Origin: Lachnospiraceae bacterium
GTDB lineage: Bacteria; Bacillota; Clostridia; Lachnospirales; Lachnospiraceae
Length of the DNA: 64,000 nt
Reading direction: 5' to 3'
Assembly (NCBI GenBank): GCA_029054245.1
Contig: JAIDFQ010000006.1
Coordinates: 102,961 to 166,960 of the forward strand
Below are positions 43,878 to 53,617 of this stretch, piece after piece. Position 1 is the first letter of the stretch. Each line of letters starts with the position of its first letter. Under the pieces are notes generated by a model. That model was not told where the DNA came from and ran no database searches. It was given only the letters and a program-made list of their open reading frames with translations. A program made the translations under genes and the position numbers.

Positions 43878-45185
43878 TTACTTCTCTAACGATTCTTCCT
43901 GCAGTCGGTCAAATTCTGCCATACATTCGTCAACGGATGCTCCACTTAAAAGTTCTCTTACGATCAGACATGTATTCCCCCACTGTTCTACTTTCATATT
44001 GGCATTCGATCCAAGAACGTAAAACCCTTCGTTAATTCTGTCGTTCAGCGGCTTTAATGCATCGATACACTCTACCTCCACATTTTTGGAAGGTGAAATC
44101 ACCTGATTATTCTCTGCATAAAGCGCAAGTGCCTCATCTGAAAGCATCACATCCATCACATCCAGTGTATCCTCAAGATGCTCTGCCCGAACGCCCACCC
44201 CATATCCAGTCATGGATACCACAGGCATTTGTCCCAGTTCGCTTGGAAATCCAATCACCTGCATATTGAAATCAGGATTTCCATAGGCAGTTTCCGCATT
44301 TGCGGCACTCCAGTACGCCATCACAATAGGTGTTTTCTGTGCCAAAAAATCAGGACCTTCGCCTTCAATTGCCTCATATGTGTACGCCGCCTCAGCATCA
44401 ATATATCCCAAATCCATCAGTTTCTTGAGAAATTCAAATCCTGGGCGCATATAATCGCTTAATTTTGCTTCCCCACTATTAATCGCTTTGATTTGTGCAT
44501 CTGTATTTCCCCCATTGTACAACTCTGCATATGCCTGCGCCAGGACGAAATTTTCCAGCCACCAGCGGTTTGCACCAATCGGCGTCTCAATTCCGTTTTC
44601 CTTGAACACTCTGCAGCATTCCAGCAGATCCTCAGGTGTTTCCGGCAATTCCAAATGATAGGCATCGAACAGATCTTTATTGACAAACAGACCATGGGCT
44701 ACCACCTCCTGGGGTATGGCCACCAATCTTCCGTTTACCGTATTTGCTGTCTTTACAACCTCTCTTAAATTCGCTGCACATGTCAATTCTGACAGATCTG
44801 CCAGTTGTTCTTCCATTCCTAAAATCTGAATCGTATCAGGATTGAGCAGATAAAAATCATCCATTTGATTGCGTACACGATCTATCGTCACATCATCATA
44901 AGTTTTATCCTGATAATTTTCCGCTGTATAGGTCCTGTAATTCACTCTAAGCCCCAACTGCTCCTCCGCCATAATAACAGTTAATTCTTGTGCCGTTCTG
45001 GCAATATTACCTGCCTTAGGGTCTGCCTTTTCAGTAGGTCCGAATAGATTGACTTCCCTTACGTTACTGTCATCATCCTCCACCAAATTAACACTGGGAT
45101 CTATTTTGTGTCCGCAGCCTGCGGCTCCTATCAGTAATGCTCCTGCCAATAAAAGCAGCCCCCACTTTCTGATACCATTTTCCAT
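43878..45185 (-). CDS. Orphan solute-binding lipoprotein in kinase cluster
   Basis: About 435 residues. Lipobox IGAAGC, Cys24. Extracytoplasmic family 1 binding fold: VNLFGPTEKADPKAGNIART ... MAEEQLGLRVNYRTYTAENY ... AIPQEVVAHGLFVNKDLF ... IGANRWWLENFVLAQ. The ATG at 45185 has a GGGGG run upstream. No permease or ATPase is next to it. Instead it lies between two hybrid kinases (42-base gaps on both sides), so it more likely presents a ligand to the membrane kinases than feeds an importer (inference). The ligand is unknown. Confidence 0.85.
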   Translation of the reverse strand: MENGIRKWGLLLLAGALLIGAAGCGHKIDPSVNLVEDDDSNVREVNLFGPTEKADPKAGNIARTAQELTVIMAEEQLGLRVNYRTYTAENYQDKTYDDVTIDRVRNQMDDFYLLNPDTIQILGMEEQLADLSELTCAANLREVVKTANTVNGRLVAIPQEVVAHGLFVNKDLFDAYHLELPETPEDLLECCRVFKENGIETPIGANRWWLENFVLAQAYAELYNGGNTDAQIKAINSGEAKLSDYMRPGFEFLKKLMDLGYIDAEAAYTYEAIEGEGPDFLAQKTPIVMAYWSAANAETAYGNPDFNMQVIGFPSELGQMPVVSMTGYGVGVRAEHLEDTLDVMDVMLSDEALALYAENNQVISPSKNVEVECIDALKPLNDRINEGFYVLGSNANMKVEQWGNTCLIVRELLSGASVDECMAEFDRLQEESLEK

Positions 45186-45226
45186 TTTTACCCCCATCTG
45201 TCTGCTTTAGCAGCGTTAGAACAAAT

Positions 45227-47863
45227 TTATCTAATCTCAATATATTGATGAATCGTCTTTTTCAGCAATTCCATATCCACGGGCTTAGAAACATGGGCAT
45301 TCATTCCCGCCGACATGGCATCCTTCACATCTTCTGCAAATGCATTCGCGGTCATTGCAATAATGGGTATAATCGCCGCATCTTTCCGCGCCAGCGCCCG
45401 GATATGCTTTGTTGCCTCATATCCATTCATCACAGGCATCTGTACATCCATTATAATTGCATCAAATTCGCCTTCTGCAGCAGATGCAAACCGCTCCAGC
45501 GCCTGTTTGCCATTTGTAGCAATTTCACACGCAGCGCCTTCTATGTCAAGCAATTCCTTTAAGATTTCCGCATTTATTTCATTATCCTCTGCCACAAGGA
45601 AATTTCGCCCTGACAAACTGATTCCTTCAAATTTTTCCCCTTCTGGCAGAGTTTTATCCTGCTTTCTATCCCCTTCGAGAATCCATTCCTTTAGTTCTGA
45701 GACAAAAAATGGTTTGGCGAGAAATCCAAATACACCTGCCCGGATTGCCTCCTCCTCTATTTCTTCCCGGTCATATGCTGTCATCAGCAGAATCGGAATC
45801 TGCTCGGATACACTTCCTCTTATTTGCCTGACCGCCTCGATGCCATCCATTCCCGGCATTTTCCAGTCTATAAGAATCATCTGATAAAAAGCGCCCTCTT
45901 TGCGGGTTATACGAGCTGCCTCAACTGCCGCTTCCCCGCTGGATACCGTATCTACTAAGACCCCGGTATCTTCCATAAAGTTCTGGATGCTCTGACAGAC
46001 CTTTTCATCATCATCCGCCACCAGTATCCTAGAGATTCCATGTTCCTTCCAGAATTCCTCATCTGTTTCCTGCTCTGCAATACGAAGTTCTAAATCCACC
46101 TTAAACAGGCTTCCTTTTCCTACTTCGCTATTGACCTCTATGGTTCCGCCCATAAGCTCCACGATATTTTTCGTGATTGCCATTCCGAGTCCTGTTCCCT
46201 GTACCTTATTCGTCGTACTGTTTTCCGCCCGAGTAAACGCATCAAAGATAATTTCCAGATATTCCTGGGTCATACCAAAACCATTGTCCTCCACTTCAAT
46301 GCGGATATGCTCAAACAAATCAGAGCGCTGCTCCATACCGATTATTCGCAGAAAGATGCTTCCGCCTTCCTGCGTATATTTTACAGCATTAGAAAGCAGA
46401 TTAATCAAAATCTGTTTCAGCCTCGTTTCATCGCCAAGCAGACGTTCTCTCCTTATCCCCGTTACCGAAATCTCAAAAGACTGTCCTTTTTCCTTCGCCG
46501 CAGGGCGAATAATAGAATCAATGGCAGAAAGCATATCACTTAGCATAAATTCACCAATAGTCAGCACCGCTTTTCCACTTTCAATCTTAGATACATCCAA
46601 AACATCATTGATCAGCCCCAGCAGATGTTGCCCCGACGCAGTGATTTTCTTCGTATATTCTCTCACCTTGGCAGGATTCTCCGCATCCTTGGCAAGAAGT
46701 GTCGTAAACCCTAGAATTGCATTCATAGGGGTTCTGATGTCATGAGACATATTGGAAAGGAAGGTCGTCTTGGAACGGTTGGCAACCTGCGCTGCCTGCA
46801 GCGCCTCTGCTAACTGCTTATTATGCATTTCACGCTCTGCTTCCCTCTCCTTACGGAGCTTCGTCTGCTGTTTCTCATAAAACAAATATAAGACACAGCA
46901 TATCAAAAATGCTGTCAGCATAACAATGACCACACTTAGAATATTCTGATTTACCGCAGTGCCTTCCCTCTGAATAGCTTCTACAGGCACATATCCAATC
47001 AAATATACTGCCCCGTCATTGACTGCCCACATATATATCAGTGAGGCTTTTCCCTGAACATCATGATAAAACATCACGTTTCTGCCAGCCTTTATATTGG
47101 CGGCAACTTCTTTTTGAATATCCTGTTCCAGAATCGCATTGGCACGAAAAAAATCTTCTAAATTTAAGTGCCCCGCATCCCGCTCGCCTATCCCCTTGGG
47201 TTTGAGCAAAAACCTTTCACTTTTCGCATCCATAATATATAATGTAGCGTTGCCGTTATAAAATCTGTCCGGAAGCGCTTCATCAAAAGAATCATAGACA
47301 TACTCTACATAAAGTGATGCGATTTCTTTTCCATCCTTTGTCACCGGACTCTTCATAGTATAAGCCCAAGTTCCCATGCTGTTTATGTAAGCAGTCGAAA
47401 CTGGAAACTGCTCTACCGTATTTCCAGCAGAAAAATCAAGTCCTTCTGGCAAAAACGCCTCTCCCGAATTGGAAACCCCTTCTTCCTCACCCAAATAAAT
47501 CAGTGAAATCTTTACTACTGTATCATTTCTATCATATGCTAAAATAAATTCTTCGGGATCATCAATTACCCCGATTTCCTCTGCTATAAGCTTCTGATAC
47601 TCTGCTTCTCTTTGCAGGAGCACTTCCATCGTTCCTTTAATCAAATCCAGATTTTCACTCAAATTGCCAATCGCTGACTGCGACATTTCCCTTGAAATTC
47701 TTGACGCAATAAAAAACACATAGCTCCCCAAAATCATAAAAACTACTAATATAGCAATAATTAACGTCTTCCTTACATTATTTCTTCCTTTATTCCCTTT
47801 TTCCATCGTCTTGAACTTGTAACCCTTAATATCATAATTATTATATTGCTCCATGGCAGTCAT
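45227..47863 (-). CDS. Membrane hybrid histidine kinase with two receivers
   Basis: 878 residues. Membrane helices at about 33-53 and 307-329 enclose an extracytoplasmic Cache-like sensor of about 250 residues. A short coiled stretch leads to HisKA (FLSNMSHDIRTPMNAILGF, His374) and the ATPase (NAVKYTQEGG, DNGFGM, GTGLGMAITKNIVELM). Receiver 1 has LIDWKMPGMDG, and receiver 2 has IIMDVQMPVMNG with Asp806. No Hpt or output domain. Four ATGs are possible near the start and none has a good ribosome site, so the N-terminus is uncertain. Sits between another kinase and the orphan binding protein. Confidence 0.9.
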   Translation of the reverse strand: MTAMEQYNNYDIKGYKFKTMEKGNKGRNNVRKTLIIAILVVFMILGSYVFFIASRISREMSQSAIGNLSENLDLIKGTMEVLLQREAEYQKLIAEEIGVIDDPEEFILAYDRNDTVVKISLIYLGEEEGVSNSGEAFLPEGLDFSAGNTVEQFPVSTAYINSMGTWAYTMKSPVTKDGKEIASLYVEYVYDSFDEALPDRFYNGNATLYIMDAKSERFLLKPKGIGERDAGHLNLEDFFRANAILEQDIQKEVAANIKAGRNVMFYHDVQGKASLIYMWAVNDGAVYLIGYVPVEAIQREGTAVNQNILSVVIVMLTAFLICCVLYLFYEKQQTKLRKEREAEREMHNKQLAEALQAAQVANRSKTTFLSNMSHDIRTPMNAILGFTTLLAKDAENPAKVREYTKKITASGQHLLGLINDVLDVSKIESGKAVLTIGEFMLSDMLSAIDSIIRPAAKEKGQSFEISVTGIRRERLLGDETRLKQILINLLSNAVKYTQEGGSIFLRIIGMEQRSDLFEHIRIEVEDNGFGMTQEYLEIIFDAFTRAENSTTNKVQGTGLGMAITKNIVELMGGTIEVNSEVGKGSLFKVDLELRIAEQETDEEFWKEHGISRILVADDDEKVCQSIQNFMEDTGVLVDTVSSGEAAVEAARITRKEGAFYQMILIDWKMPGMDGIEAVRQIRGSVSEQIPILLMTAYDREEIEEEAIRAGVFGFLAKPFFVSELKEWILEGDRKQDKTLPEGEKFEGISLSGRNFLVAEDNEINAEILKELLDIEGAACEIATNGKQALERFASAAEGEFDAIIMDVQMPVMNGYEATKHIRALARKDAAIIPIIAMTANAFAEDVKDAMSAGMNAHVSKPVDMELLKKTIHQYIEIR

Positions 47864-47945
47864 AGGAACATTAAACGCCTATTTTATTTTACGCTACAAT
47901 TTCCGAATAGTCAATCTGATGAAAAGACTCTGTTTCCCTCTGGCA

Positions 47946-50900
47946 TTATTTTAGGAACTGACCAAGCACGTTTATAAACACATCCATATCGATGGGTTTT
48001 GCAATATGGGCATTCATTCCATTTTTAAGAGCAGCTTCCTTATCCTCCTCCAGCGCATTTGCTGTCATAGCGATGATCGGCAGTGTCTTTACATCCCTCC
48101 TTGGCAGAGCCCTGATGGTTCTAGTTGCCTCATAGCCATCCATGATCGGCATCTGCACATCCATCAAAACCGCATCATAATAGAATTCTTCTGATTTTTT
48201 CACCATCTCCACTGCATCTGTTCCATCCGGTGCAGATTCAACCACAAATCCTGTCTGCGTAAGTATGACTTCGGCTATTTCCCGGTTCAATTCAATATCC
48301 TCCACCAGCAGAATCCGCTTACCGCCAAAATCAGCCATCGTCCACTCTGCTGCTGTCTCTTCTTTATCAATCAGATTATTGGCTACCAAAAGCGCTGCCT
48401 TAAGGTCTGACATAAAGAGCGGTTTTGCACAAAATGCAGTAACCCCAGCTTCTTTTGCCTCCTGCTCGATATCCGTCCAGTCATATGCAGTCAAAATAAT
48501 AATAGGCGCGTCTTCTCCAACTACACTCCGTATTTTTCTTGCAGTTTCCACTCCACTAGTTTCCGGCATCTGCCAGTCAATAATATATGTATGGTAAGAA
48601 TCTCCTTCCTCATAAGCAATCTGTGCCCGGTATGCTGCCTCTCTTCCAGAAGTCGTCCACTCAGAGCGCATTCCAATCTGTTTTAACATTTTGCTGACAC
48701 TGTCACAGACATGAAAATCATCATCCACTACCAGCGCTCTTAAACCGTTTAACTCTTTTATCTGCTCCGCATTCTTTTCTACATCCTGTAATTTGAGGCT
48801 AAGCTCCACTGTAAATGTACTTCCCTTGCCGATTTCGCTTTCAACGCTGATTGTACCATCCATCATATCTATGATATTTTTCGTAATCGCCATGCCGAGC
48901 CCAGTTCCCTGGATGCCGCTCTGGGTAGTCGTCGTCTCCCTCTCAAATGGCTCAAAGATATGTTCCACAAATTCTGATGACATACCCATGCCATTATCCT
49001 TAATAATAAATATGTAATCTCCATAGCCATGACGGAACGTGGTCTTCTGCATAATGCGGAAGGTAATGGTTCCTCCTGCCGGCGTATATTTCACAGCGTT
49101 GCTCAATAGATTAATGAACACCTGATTCAATTTCAAAGCGTCAGCAATCACCTCTTCATTGGCAACTTCAAAGGTATCAATAAACAGCTCCAGCTGTTTT
49201 GCCTTCACCTGCGGCTGAATGATATTTACAAGATTGTGCATTACCTGGGAAATATTACACTCCTGCTCTTTAATCTGTACTTTACCACTTTCGATTCTGC
49301 TCATATCCAGAATATCGTTAATAAGGCTAAGCAGATGATTGCTGGAAGAGAGCACCTTCTGAAGGCAGTCCCTGACCTGCTCCTTATTGTCAATATGACT
49401 TGCTGCAATGGTCGCAAATCCTATGATTGCATTCATAGGCGTACGGATATCATGAGACATATTGGAAAGGAAGGTCGTCTTTGCTCTGTTGGCGTGCTGC
49501 GCCTGCATCAGCGCATCCTGCAGTGCCTGCGTCTGTTCTCTCTGCTGCTTGACCTGATCCGTAATATCTTTTGACACCACCATAACCATAATATCATCGG
49601 TATCGTAGTCCTTTGTCATGACAAAGGACTGTCGCACGCACATCTGTTCTTCACCGGAAGCCAGCCCCCAATATTCAGTGACCACCTCCGTTTCTCCCTG
49701 ATCAAAACATTCTTTCAGATGTGCAACGTTTACCGTTCTGCAATACTCTTCCATGGATTCATTTAAAATATACGCCTTCCACTTCTCAAAACATTCTGAT
49801 GCTCTGCACGGTGCCTTCAATCCTACCTTTTCAAGCAAGGACACCTCCTGTCCGTCTATTACACGTCTGATATCCTGCTCAACTAAATCCTTCGTCAAAT
49901 TAAACTCAAACGTGTATATAGCGTTGGAAGTGATTGCAATCCGGTACTGCCTCTCTTTGCGGTCTGCAAGTGCCATCTCTGCCTGCGCACGCAATTCCTT
50001 TTCCTTGATTTCTGTGATATCCTGGCGTGTGAATAAAGCCTTGCTCACCTTGCCTTCTTTTCTCTCCAGGCAGATAACATTCACGTGCTCCCATTCCACG
50101 TGCTGATTCCGAAATACGCGGCACTCAAAGCGTACATCCTTATGATCCTCCAAAGCTTCCATAATTGCACTTTTGCTGATCTGTTCGGCAAAGTCCTTCC
50201 TGTCACTTTCTTCCAGCAAAAGAGAACACAAATATTTCTCCAGTTCTTCATAGCTGCCGTAGCGCGCAAGCCCGTCACTTTCCGGTTCCGTTCCTGCAAG
50301 ATATTGATAAGTATCCGCTTCAAAATCAACCATGGCAAAACGCGGGAACAGCGTTTCCACACCGCCTATGATATAACCCATCTCACGGTTTTCCTGTTCT
50401 AGTTGTTTCCTTTCCCGCCTTGCCCGGATAATCAGCGCCATGATGTAGATGACAAACAGTCCTATCATCATTGCTTCCAGCCGGATTCCGACTAGATTTT
50501 CATCCCGAATCATGCTCTGCGTTACATTCTTCGGAAACGTCTGCACCAGAACATAGTCATTTTCCGGAAGGTACATAACGCAAATATTGTCCGTCGCACT
50601 GCCCGAATCACAGATAAATGCGCCTGCCCCACCGTTTTTAAAGATACTCCTTGCTTCCTCTGCCGTGCCTGCATCAATTACGCCGGAGCCCACCAATATA
50701 TCAAGCAGATCCTCCGTATGCGATTTTCCGTCAGATCCTGCAACTACCGTTCCATCTGGCATACACAAATGCACATCTGCCGCCTCTCCGAAATAGGTCG
50801 TGGAAAGCATATCCTTAAGATATTCCTCTGCAAGATAGGTTCCCCGCAGCACTCCTATGATTTCACCCTTGCAGCGGACAGGTGCATAAAAACTTATCAT

Positions 50901-51347
50901 TGTTTCATTGAAAAAGTCTGAGTCGAACACGACCGTGATACCGCTTTCGCCTTTTATGCCATTTAGAAAATAATCATGGGTATCCGCATTGGAAATTCGT
51001 CCGTCAGAAGCATAATTCGTGCCATTCTTATCCGTAAACAGACACGCATCAAACTGGGAATGTTCTTCGATTCCCTTAAGAACCTGGGGGCTGACAACGG
51101 GTTCACTAAGCCCCTCTCCCAGAAAATAGGTGTATGTATTAATCAAGTCCAGCGCATTGTTCAATTCTTCATCTATATGCACTGCCATAAGACGCGCCGA
51201 ATCAGCCGCATAATTTTTGTTCCTGTTCTCAATACGTTCTTTATTCTGTGTCGTATACCATTGGAACAAAATGATAATTGCTATCAAAAGGAAAAAGACA
51301 TACATAATTTCCTGCAATGATTTTTTCTTCGTCTTCAACAAAATCAT
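47946..51347 (-). CDS. Large membrane hybrid histidine kinase with dCache sensor, PAS region and two receivers
   Basis: 1133 residues. Helix at about 13-32, a double-Cache-like outer domain (about 33-285, with GESGITVVFDSDFFNETMIS and FYAPVRCKGEIIGVLRGTYL), helix at about 287-308, two PAS-like regions (about 335-450 and 465-600), HisKA (His632, FLSNMSHDIRTPMNAIIGF), ATPase (NAVKYTPAGG, GTGLGMAITKNIIDMM), receiver 1 (YIIDWQMPETSG) and receiver 2 (VLMDVQMPIMDG, Asp1063). First gene of the cluster. GGGAGG directly touches the ATG; TTG codons 6 and 9 bases further on could be the true start. The promoter at 51425-51453 is good. Confidence 0.92.
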   Translation of the reverse strand: MILLKTKKKSLQEIMYVFFLLIAIIILFQWYTTQNKERIENRNKNYAADSARLMAVHIDEELNNALDLINTYTYFLGEGLSEPVVSPQVLKGIEEHSQFDACLFTDKNGTNYASDGRISNADTHDYFLNGIKGESGITVVFDSDFFNETMISFYAPVRCKGEIIGVLRGTYLAEEYLKDMLSTTYFGEAADVHLCMPDGTVVAGSDGKSHTEDLLDILVGSGVIDAGTAEEARSIFKNGGAGAFICDSGSATDNICVMYLPENDYVLVQTFPKNVTQSMIRDENLVGIRLEAMMIGLFVIYIMALIIRARRERKQLEQENREMGYIIGGVETLFPRFAMVDFEADTYQYLAGTEPESDGLARYGSYEELEKYLCSLLLEESDRKDFAEQISKSAIMEALEDHKDVRFECRVFRNQHVEWEHVNVICLERKEGKVSKALFTRQDITEIKEKELRAQAEMALADRKERQYRIAITSNAIYTFEFNLTKDLVEQDIRRVIDGQEVSLLEKVGLKAPCRASECFEKWKAYILNESMEEYCRTVNVAHLKECFDQGETEVVTEYWGLASGEEQMCVRQSFVMTKDYDTDDIMVMVVSKDITDQVKQQREQTQALQDALMQAQHANRAKTTFLSNMSHDIRTPMNAIIGFATIAASHIDNKEQVRDCLQKVLSSSNHLLSLINDILDMSRIESGKVQIKEQECNISQVMHNLVNIIQPQVKAKQLELFIDTFEVANEEVIADALKLNQVFINLLSNAVKYTPAGGTITFRIMQKTTFRHGYGDYIFIIKDNGMGMSSEFVEHIFEPFERETTTTQSGIQGTGLGMAITKNIIDMMDGTISVESEIGKGSTFTVELSLKLQDVEKNAEQIKELNGLRALVVDDDFHVCDSVSKMLKQIGMRSEWTTSGREAAYRAQIAYEEGDSYHTYIIDWQMPETSGVETARKIRSVVGEDAPIIILTAYDWTDIEQEAKEAGVTAFCAKPLFMSDLKAALLVANNLIDKEETAAEWTMADFGGKRILLVEDIELNREIAEVILTQTGFVVESAPDGTDAVEMVKKSEEFYYDAVLMDVQMPIMDGYEATRTIRALPRRDVKTLPIIAMTANALEEDKEAALKNGMNAHIAKPIDMDVFINVLGQFLK

Positions 51348-51424
51348 CCTCCCGCTTTTCTTACCCTGCTTTGCATGAATGCATTCTTGTAAACGCCCAT
51401 AAGTCTGATACCGTATTGTTTTAT

Positions 51425-51453
51425 TTTATCATGGATGATTTAACCAGTCAACG
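51425..51453 (-). promoter_or_regulatory. Promoter of the kinase cluster
   Basis: Minus-strand TTGACT (51453-51448) and TAAAAT (51430-51425) with a 17-base spacer, about 80 bases before the first kinase. The stretch between this and the cls stop (51454-51546) has an inverted GACAGCC/GGCTGTC but no clear terminator. Confidence 0.7.
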
Positions 51454-51546
51454 CGGTAAGACGTACACATTTCTGCCAAAGTACCGCTACGGTTACAGTC
51501 CTGACAGCCAATAAAGCAGGTACGGATGGGCTGTCTCCCCTTAAAT

Positions 51547-53127
51547 CTACATAAGTGGAGCTATCGCCTTCATCAGCCGTCCTGTCAATTTTACGAACCA
51601 TTTTTCTCTGCGGACCGTCTCCATGGAAACCTGCCTGCATTTTGCAAGTGTAGACTGAAAGTCTTCCTCAATCTCAGGAATACAATCTGTACCATATAAA
51701 TAGGTAGCACATTCAAAATGATGGTATAGGCTTCGATAATCCAGATTGATCGTTCCCACCACCGCCTCCTTTGCATCACTGACAAATACCTTGGCATGGA
51801 CAAAGCCTGGCGTATATTCAAAAATCTTCACTCCCGAATCCAGAAGAGACGCATAATGCGTCTTTGCCAGCGCGTAAGGGATCTTTTTGTCAGGAATACC
51901 CGGCAGAATCAAGATTACTTCCACCCCTCTCTCCGCAGCAAACTTTAAAGCAGTTTCCATCTCACCATCCAGAATCAGATAGGGGGACATAATATGCACA
52001 TACTTTAAAGACCGGTTTAGGATATCCATATACACTCTTTCTCCAAGTTTATCATTGTCTAACGGACAGTCCCCATAAGGAATGACAAACCCCCTCGCCT
52101 CTTCTTTTGGAGAAACTGGATAAGAAAGAAAATGCATAGACTCATCTCCCCCCTCGTCAATCTGCCACATCTGCAGAAACATCAGTGTAAAGCTCTTTAC
52201 AGCCTCCCCTTTAAGCATAACGGCAGTGTCTTTCCAATGCCCAAATCTTACCGTCTGGTTGATATACTCGTCCGCAAGATTCACACCGCCGTTAAAAGCG
52301 GTGTGACCATCGATCACAAGAATCTTTCTGTGATCCCTGTAATTATAATGTGTCGATACAAAAGGAGACACAGGTGCAAACATCTTGCACTTTATCCCCA
52401 GTTCCCTTAATCTCCTAGGATAATCATGGGGCAGCAACGCGAACTCACAAGCGCCATCATACATTAGGCGCACATCCACCCCTTCGGCTGCCTTTTGGGC
52501 AAGGATCTCCAGTACACTTCCCCACATAAGCCCCTCATCCACTATAAAATATTCCATAAAAATAAAATGCTGTGCTGCTTCAAGCTGCCTGAGCATTTCT
52601 TCAAATTTATCCTCCCCAAAAGGGAAATAAGTAACGTCAGTCTTATCAAATACTGGGTGTGCGCCGCTGCGCTGCATATAATGCGCCAGTGATACCACCC
52701 CTCTGTTTTCTTTGGTCAGACGCTCTATCACCTCCGCATCCTGCCGAATATTTTCCTTCGTATCTGCAATGATCTCATTGATCCTTCTCTTCAATGCCCT
52801 GTGCCCGATATCGCTTTGGGTGTATATATATAGCAGCACCCCAAACACAGGCAAAAGCATGATTACTATCAGCCAAGTGATTTTCGCCGTAGGATTCATT
52901 GCACTGTTCAAAAGATAAACCACCATAACAAAGGTGAGCACTACCGTTCCTCCGAAAATATGCGGCAAAAAACCTTCAAACCAGCGAAAGATTCCAAACA
53001 AAGCCAAAACCTGTAACATTAATAAAAGCAAAATCAGCCCAAAGCGGCTGAATATAGCATGGATGATTCCTTTTTGCCCTTTTTTTATGAGACGCATTCC
53101 CTTATTTTTATAATCTGTCTGTATCAT
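51547..53127 (-). CDS. cls: Cardiolipin synthase (phospholipase D superfamily)
   Basis: 526 residues. Joins two phosphatidylglycerols to cardiolipin at the membrane. Two N-terminal helices (about 24-48 and 57-95, hydrophobic) are followed by the two HKD motifs: DHRKILVIDGHTAFNGGVNL and FVHAKVFVSDAKEAVVGTIN (HxKxxxxD in both). The full length and both motifs argue for an active enzyme. AGGGA precedes the ATG. Not obviously part of the signalling cluster except by position. Confidence 0.92.
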   Translation of the reverse strand: MIQTDYKNKGMRLIKKGQKGIIHAIFSRFGLILLLLMLQVLALFGIFRWFEGFLPHIFGGTVVLTFVMVVYLLNSAMNPTAKITWLIVIMLLPVFGVLLYIYTQSDIGHRALKRRINEIIADTKENIRQDAEVIERLTKENRGVVSLAHYMQRSGAHPVFDKTDVTYFPFGEDKFEEMLRQLEAAQHFIFMEYFIVDEGLMWGSVLEILAQKAAEGVDVRLMYDGACEFALLPHDYPRRLRELGIKCKMFAPVSPFVSTHYNYRDHRKILVIDGHTAFNGGVNLADEYINQTVRFGHWKDTAVMLKGEAVKSFTLMFLQMWQIDEGGDESMHFLSYPVSPKEEARGFVIPYGDCPLDNDKLGERVYMDILNRSLKYVHIMSPYLILDGEMETALKFAAERGVEVILILPGIPDKKIPYALAKTHYASLLDSGVKIFEYTPGFVHAKVFVSDAKEAVVGTINLDYRSLYHHFECATYLYGTDCIPEIEEDFQSTLAKCRQVSMETVRREKWFVKLTGRLMKAIAPLM

Positions 53128-53208
53128 TTTTTATCCCTGCTTTTGTTCCTGAAAATAATATACTACCTATTTTATGTTGCCCCACTCGCAAGCCTTTCTT
53201 ATTTTCAT

Positions 53209-53255
53209 AAAAATATCGCTCCCTGTCTGGTCTTTCAACAGGGAACGATATTTTT
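53209..53255. terminator. Strong bidirectional terminator
   Basis: AAAAATATCG-C-TCCCTGT and ACAGGGA-A-CGATATTTTT form a 17-pair stem with one mismatch around an 11-base loop. The A and T runs make it effective in both directions. On the minus strand it directly follows the TAA of the His/Cys-rich frame. Confidence 0.85.
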
Positions 53256-53391
53256 AATGGTGACAGCCATGCCGCCTGCCATATCCGCGGCGGGAAACCT
53301 GTTCGCAAGAACCGTCACAATAGCCGTCCTGGTGGTCATAACCGCAATAGTCATGCCCCTCATGCGTATGCCGTCCTTCCTTTCTTTACAT
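53254..53391 (-). pseudogene. His/Cys-rich mini-gene, ATG followed by stop
   Basis: On the minus strand the frame from 53385 to 53254 encodes 43 residues with 7 His, 4 Cys, 8 Gly and 4 Tyr (HTHEGHDYCGYDHQDGYCDG, then SCEQV, ending RRHGCHH). This looks like a metal-binding peptide. The stop touches a strong terminator, and a promoter lies at 53459-53487. However the only ATG (53391) is followed at once by TAA, and no other start codon exists in this frame. AAGGA lies 10 bases before the ATG. It is a gene broken at codon 2, an untranslated RNA, or a sequence error. The alternative frame from an ATG at 53362 gives an unremarkable 42-residue peptide. Confidence 0.45.
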
Positions 53392-53458
53392 AGTGCTAAA
53401 ATCCTTCTTCTACTGTTTCATCCAAAAAATTTCCCACATAAATATCCTAATTAAAATC

Positions 53459-53487
53459 AGTATAGCACAGATAGAACCAATATACAA
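53459..53487 (-). promoter_or_regulatory. Promoter of the His/Cys-rich mini-gene
   Basis: Minus-strand TTGTAT (53487-53482) and TATACT (53464-53459) with a 17-base spacer and TG extension. Transcription would start about 60 bases before the ATG at 53391. It is back-to-back with the plus-strand promoter at 53553. Confidence 0.6.
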
Positions 53488-53552
53488 TGCGTACTACACT
53501 TACACCGCAATCGGCTTTATGCAGGAGCTGAAAAGCGTGAAGTAAAAGCTAA

Positions 53553-53581
53553 TTGAAAAAAACATAGGAAAGTGCTATGAT
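53553..53581 (+). promoter_or_regulatory. Promoter of the binding protein-chemoreceptor operon
   Basis: TTGAAA (53553-53558) and TATGAT (53576-53581) with a 17-base spacer and an extended TGC before the -10. It lies 37 bases before the ATG at 53618. It does not look like a sigma-28 motility promoter. Confidence 0.7.
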
Positions 53582-53617
53582 TACTAACATAAAATATTAC
53601 AATTTATGGAGAAAGTC

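Noticed and set aside
53059..53454. A 131-residue plus-strand frame across the cls start and the following gap
   Set aside because: It overlaps the start of cls on the other strand and runs through the terminator hairpin. It has no ribosome site and its hydrophobic parts are the reverse of the cls leader.
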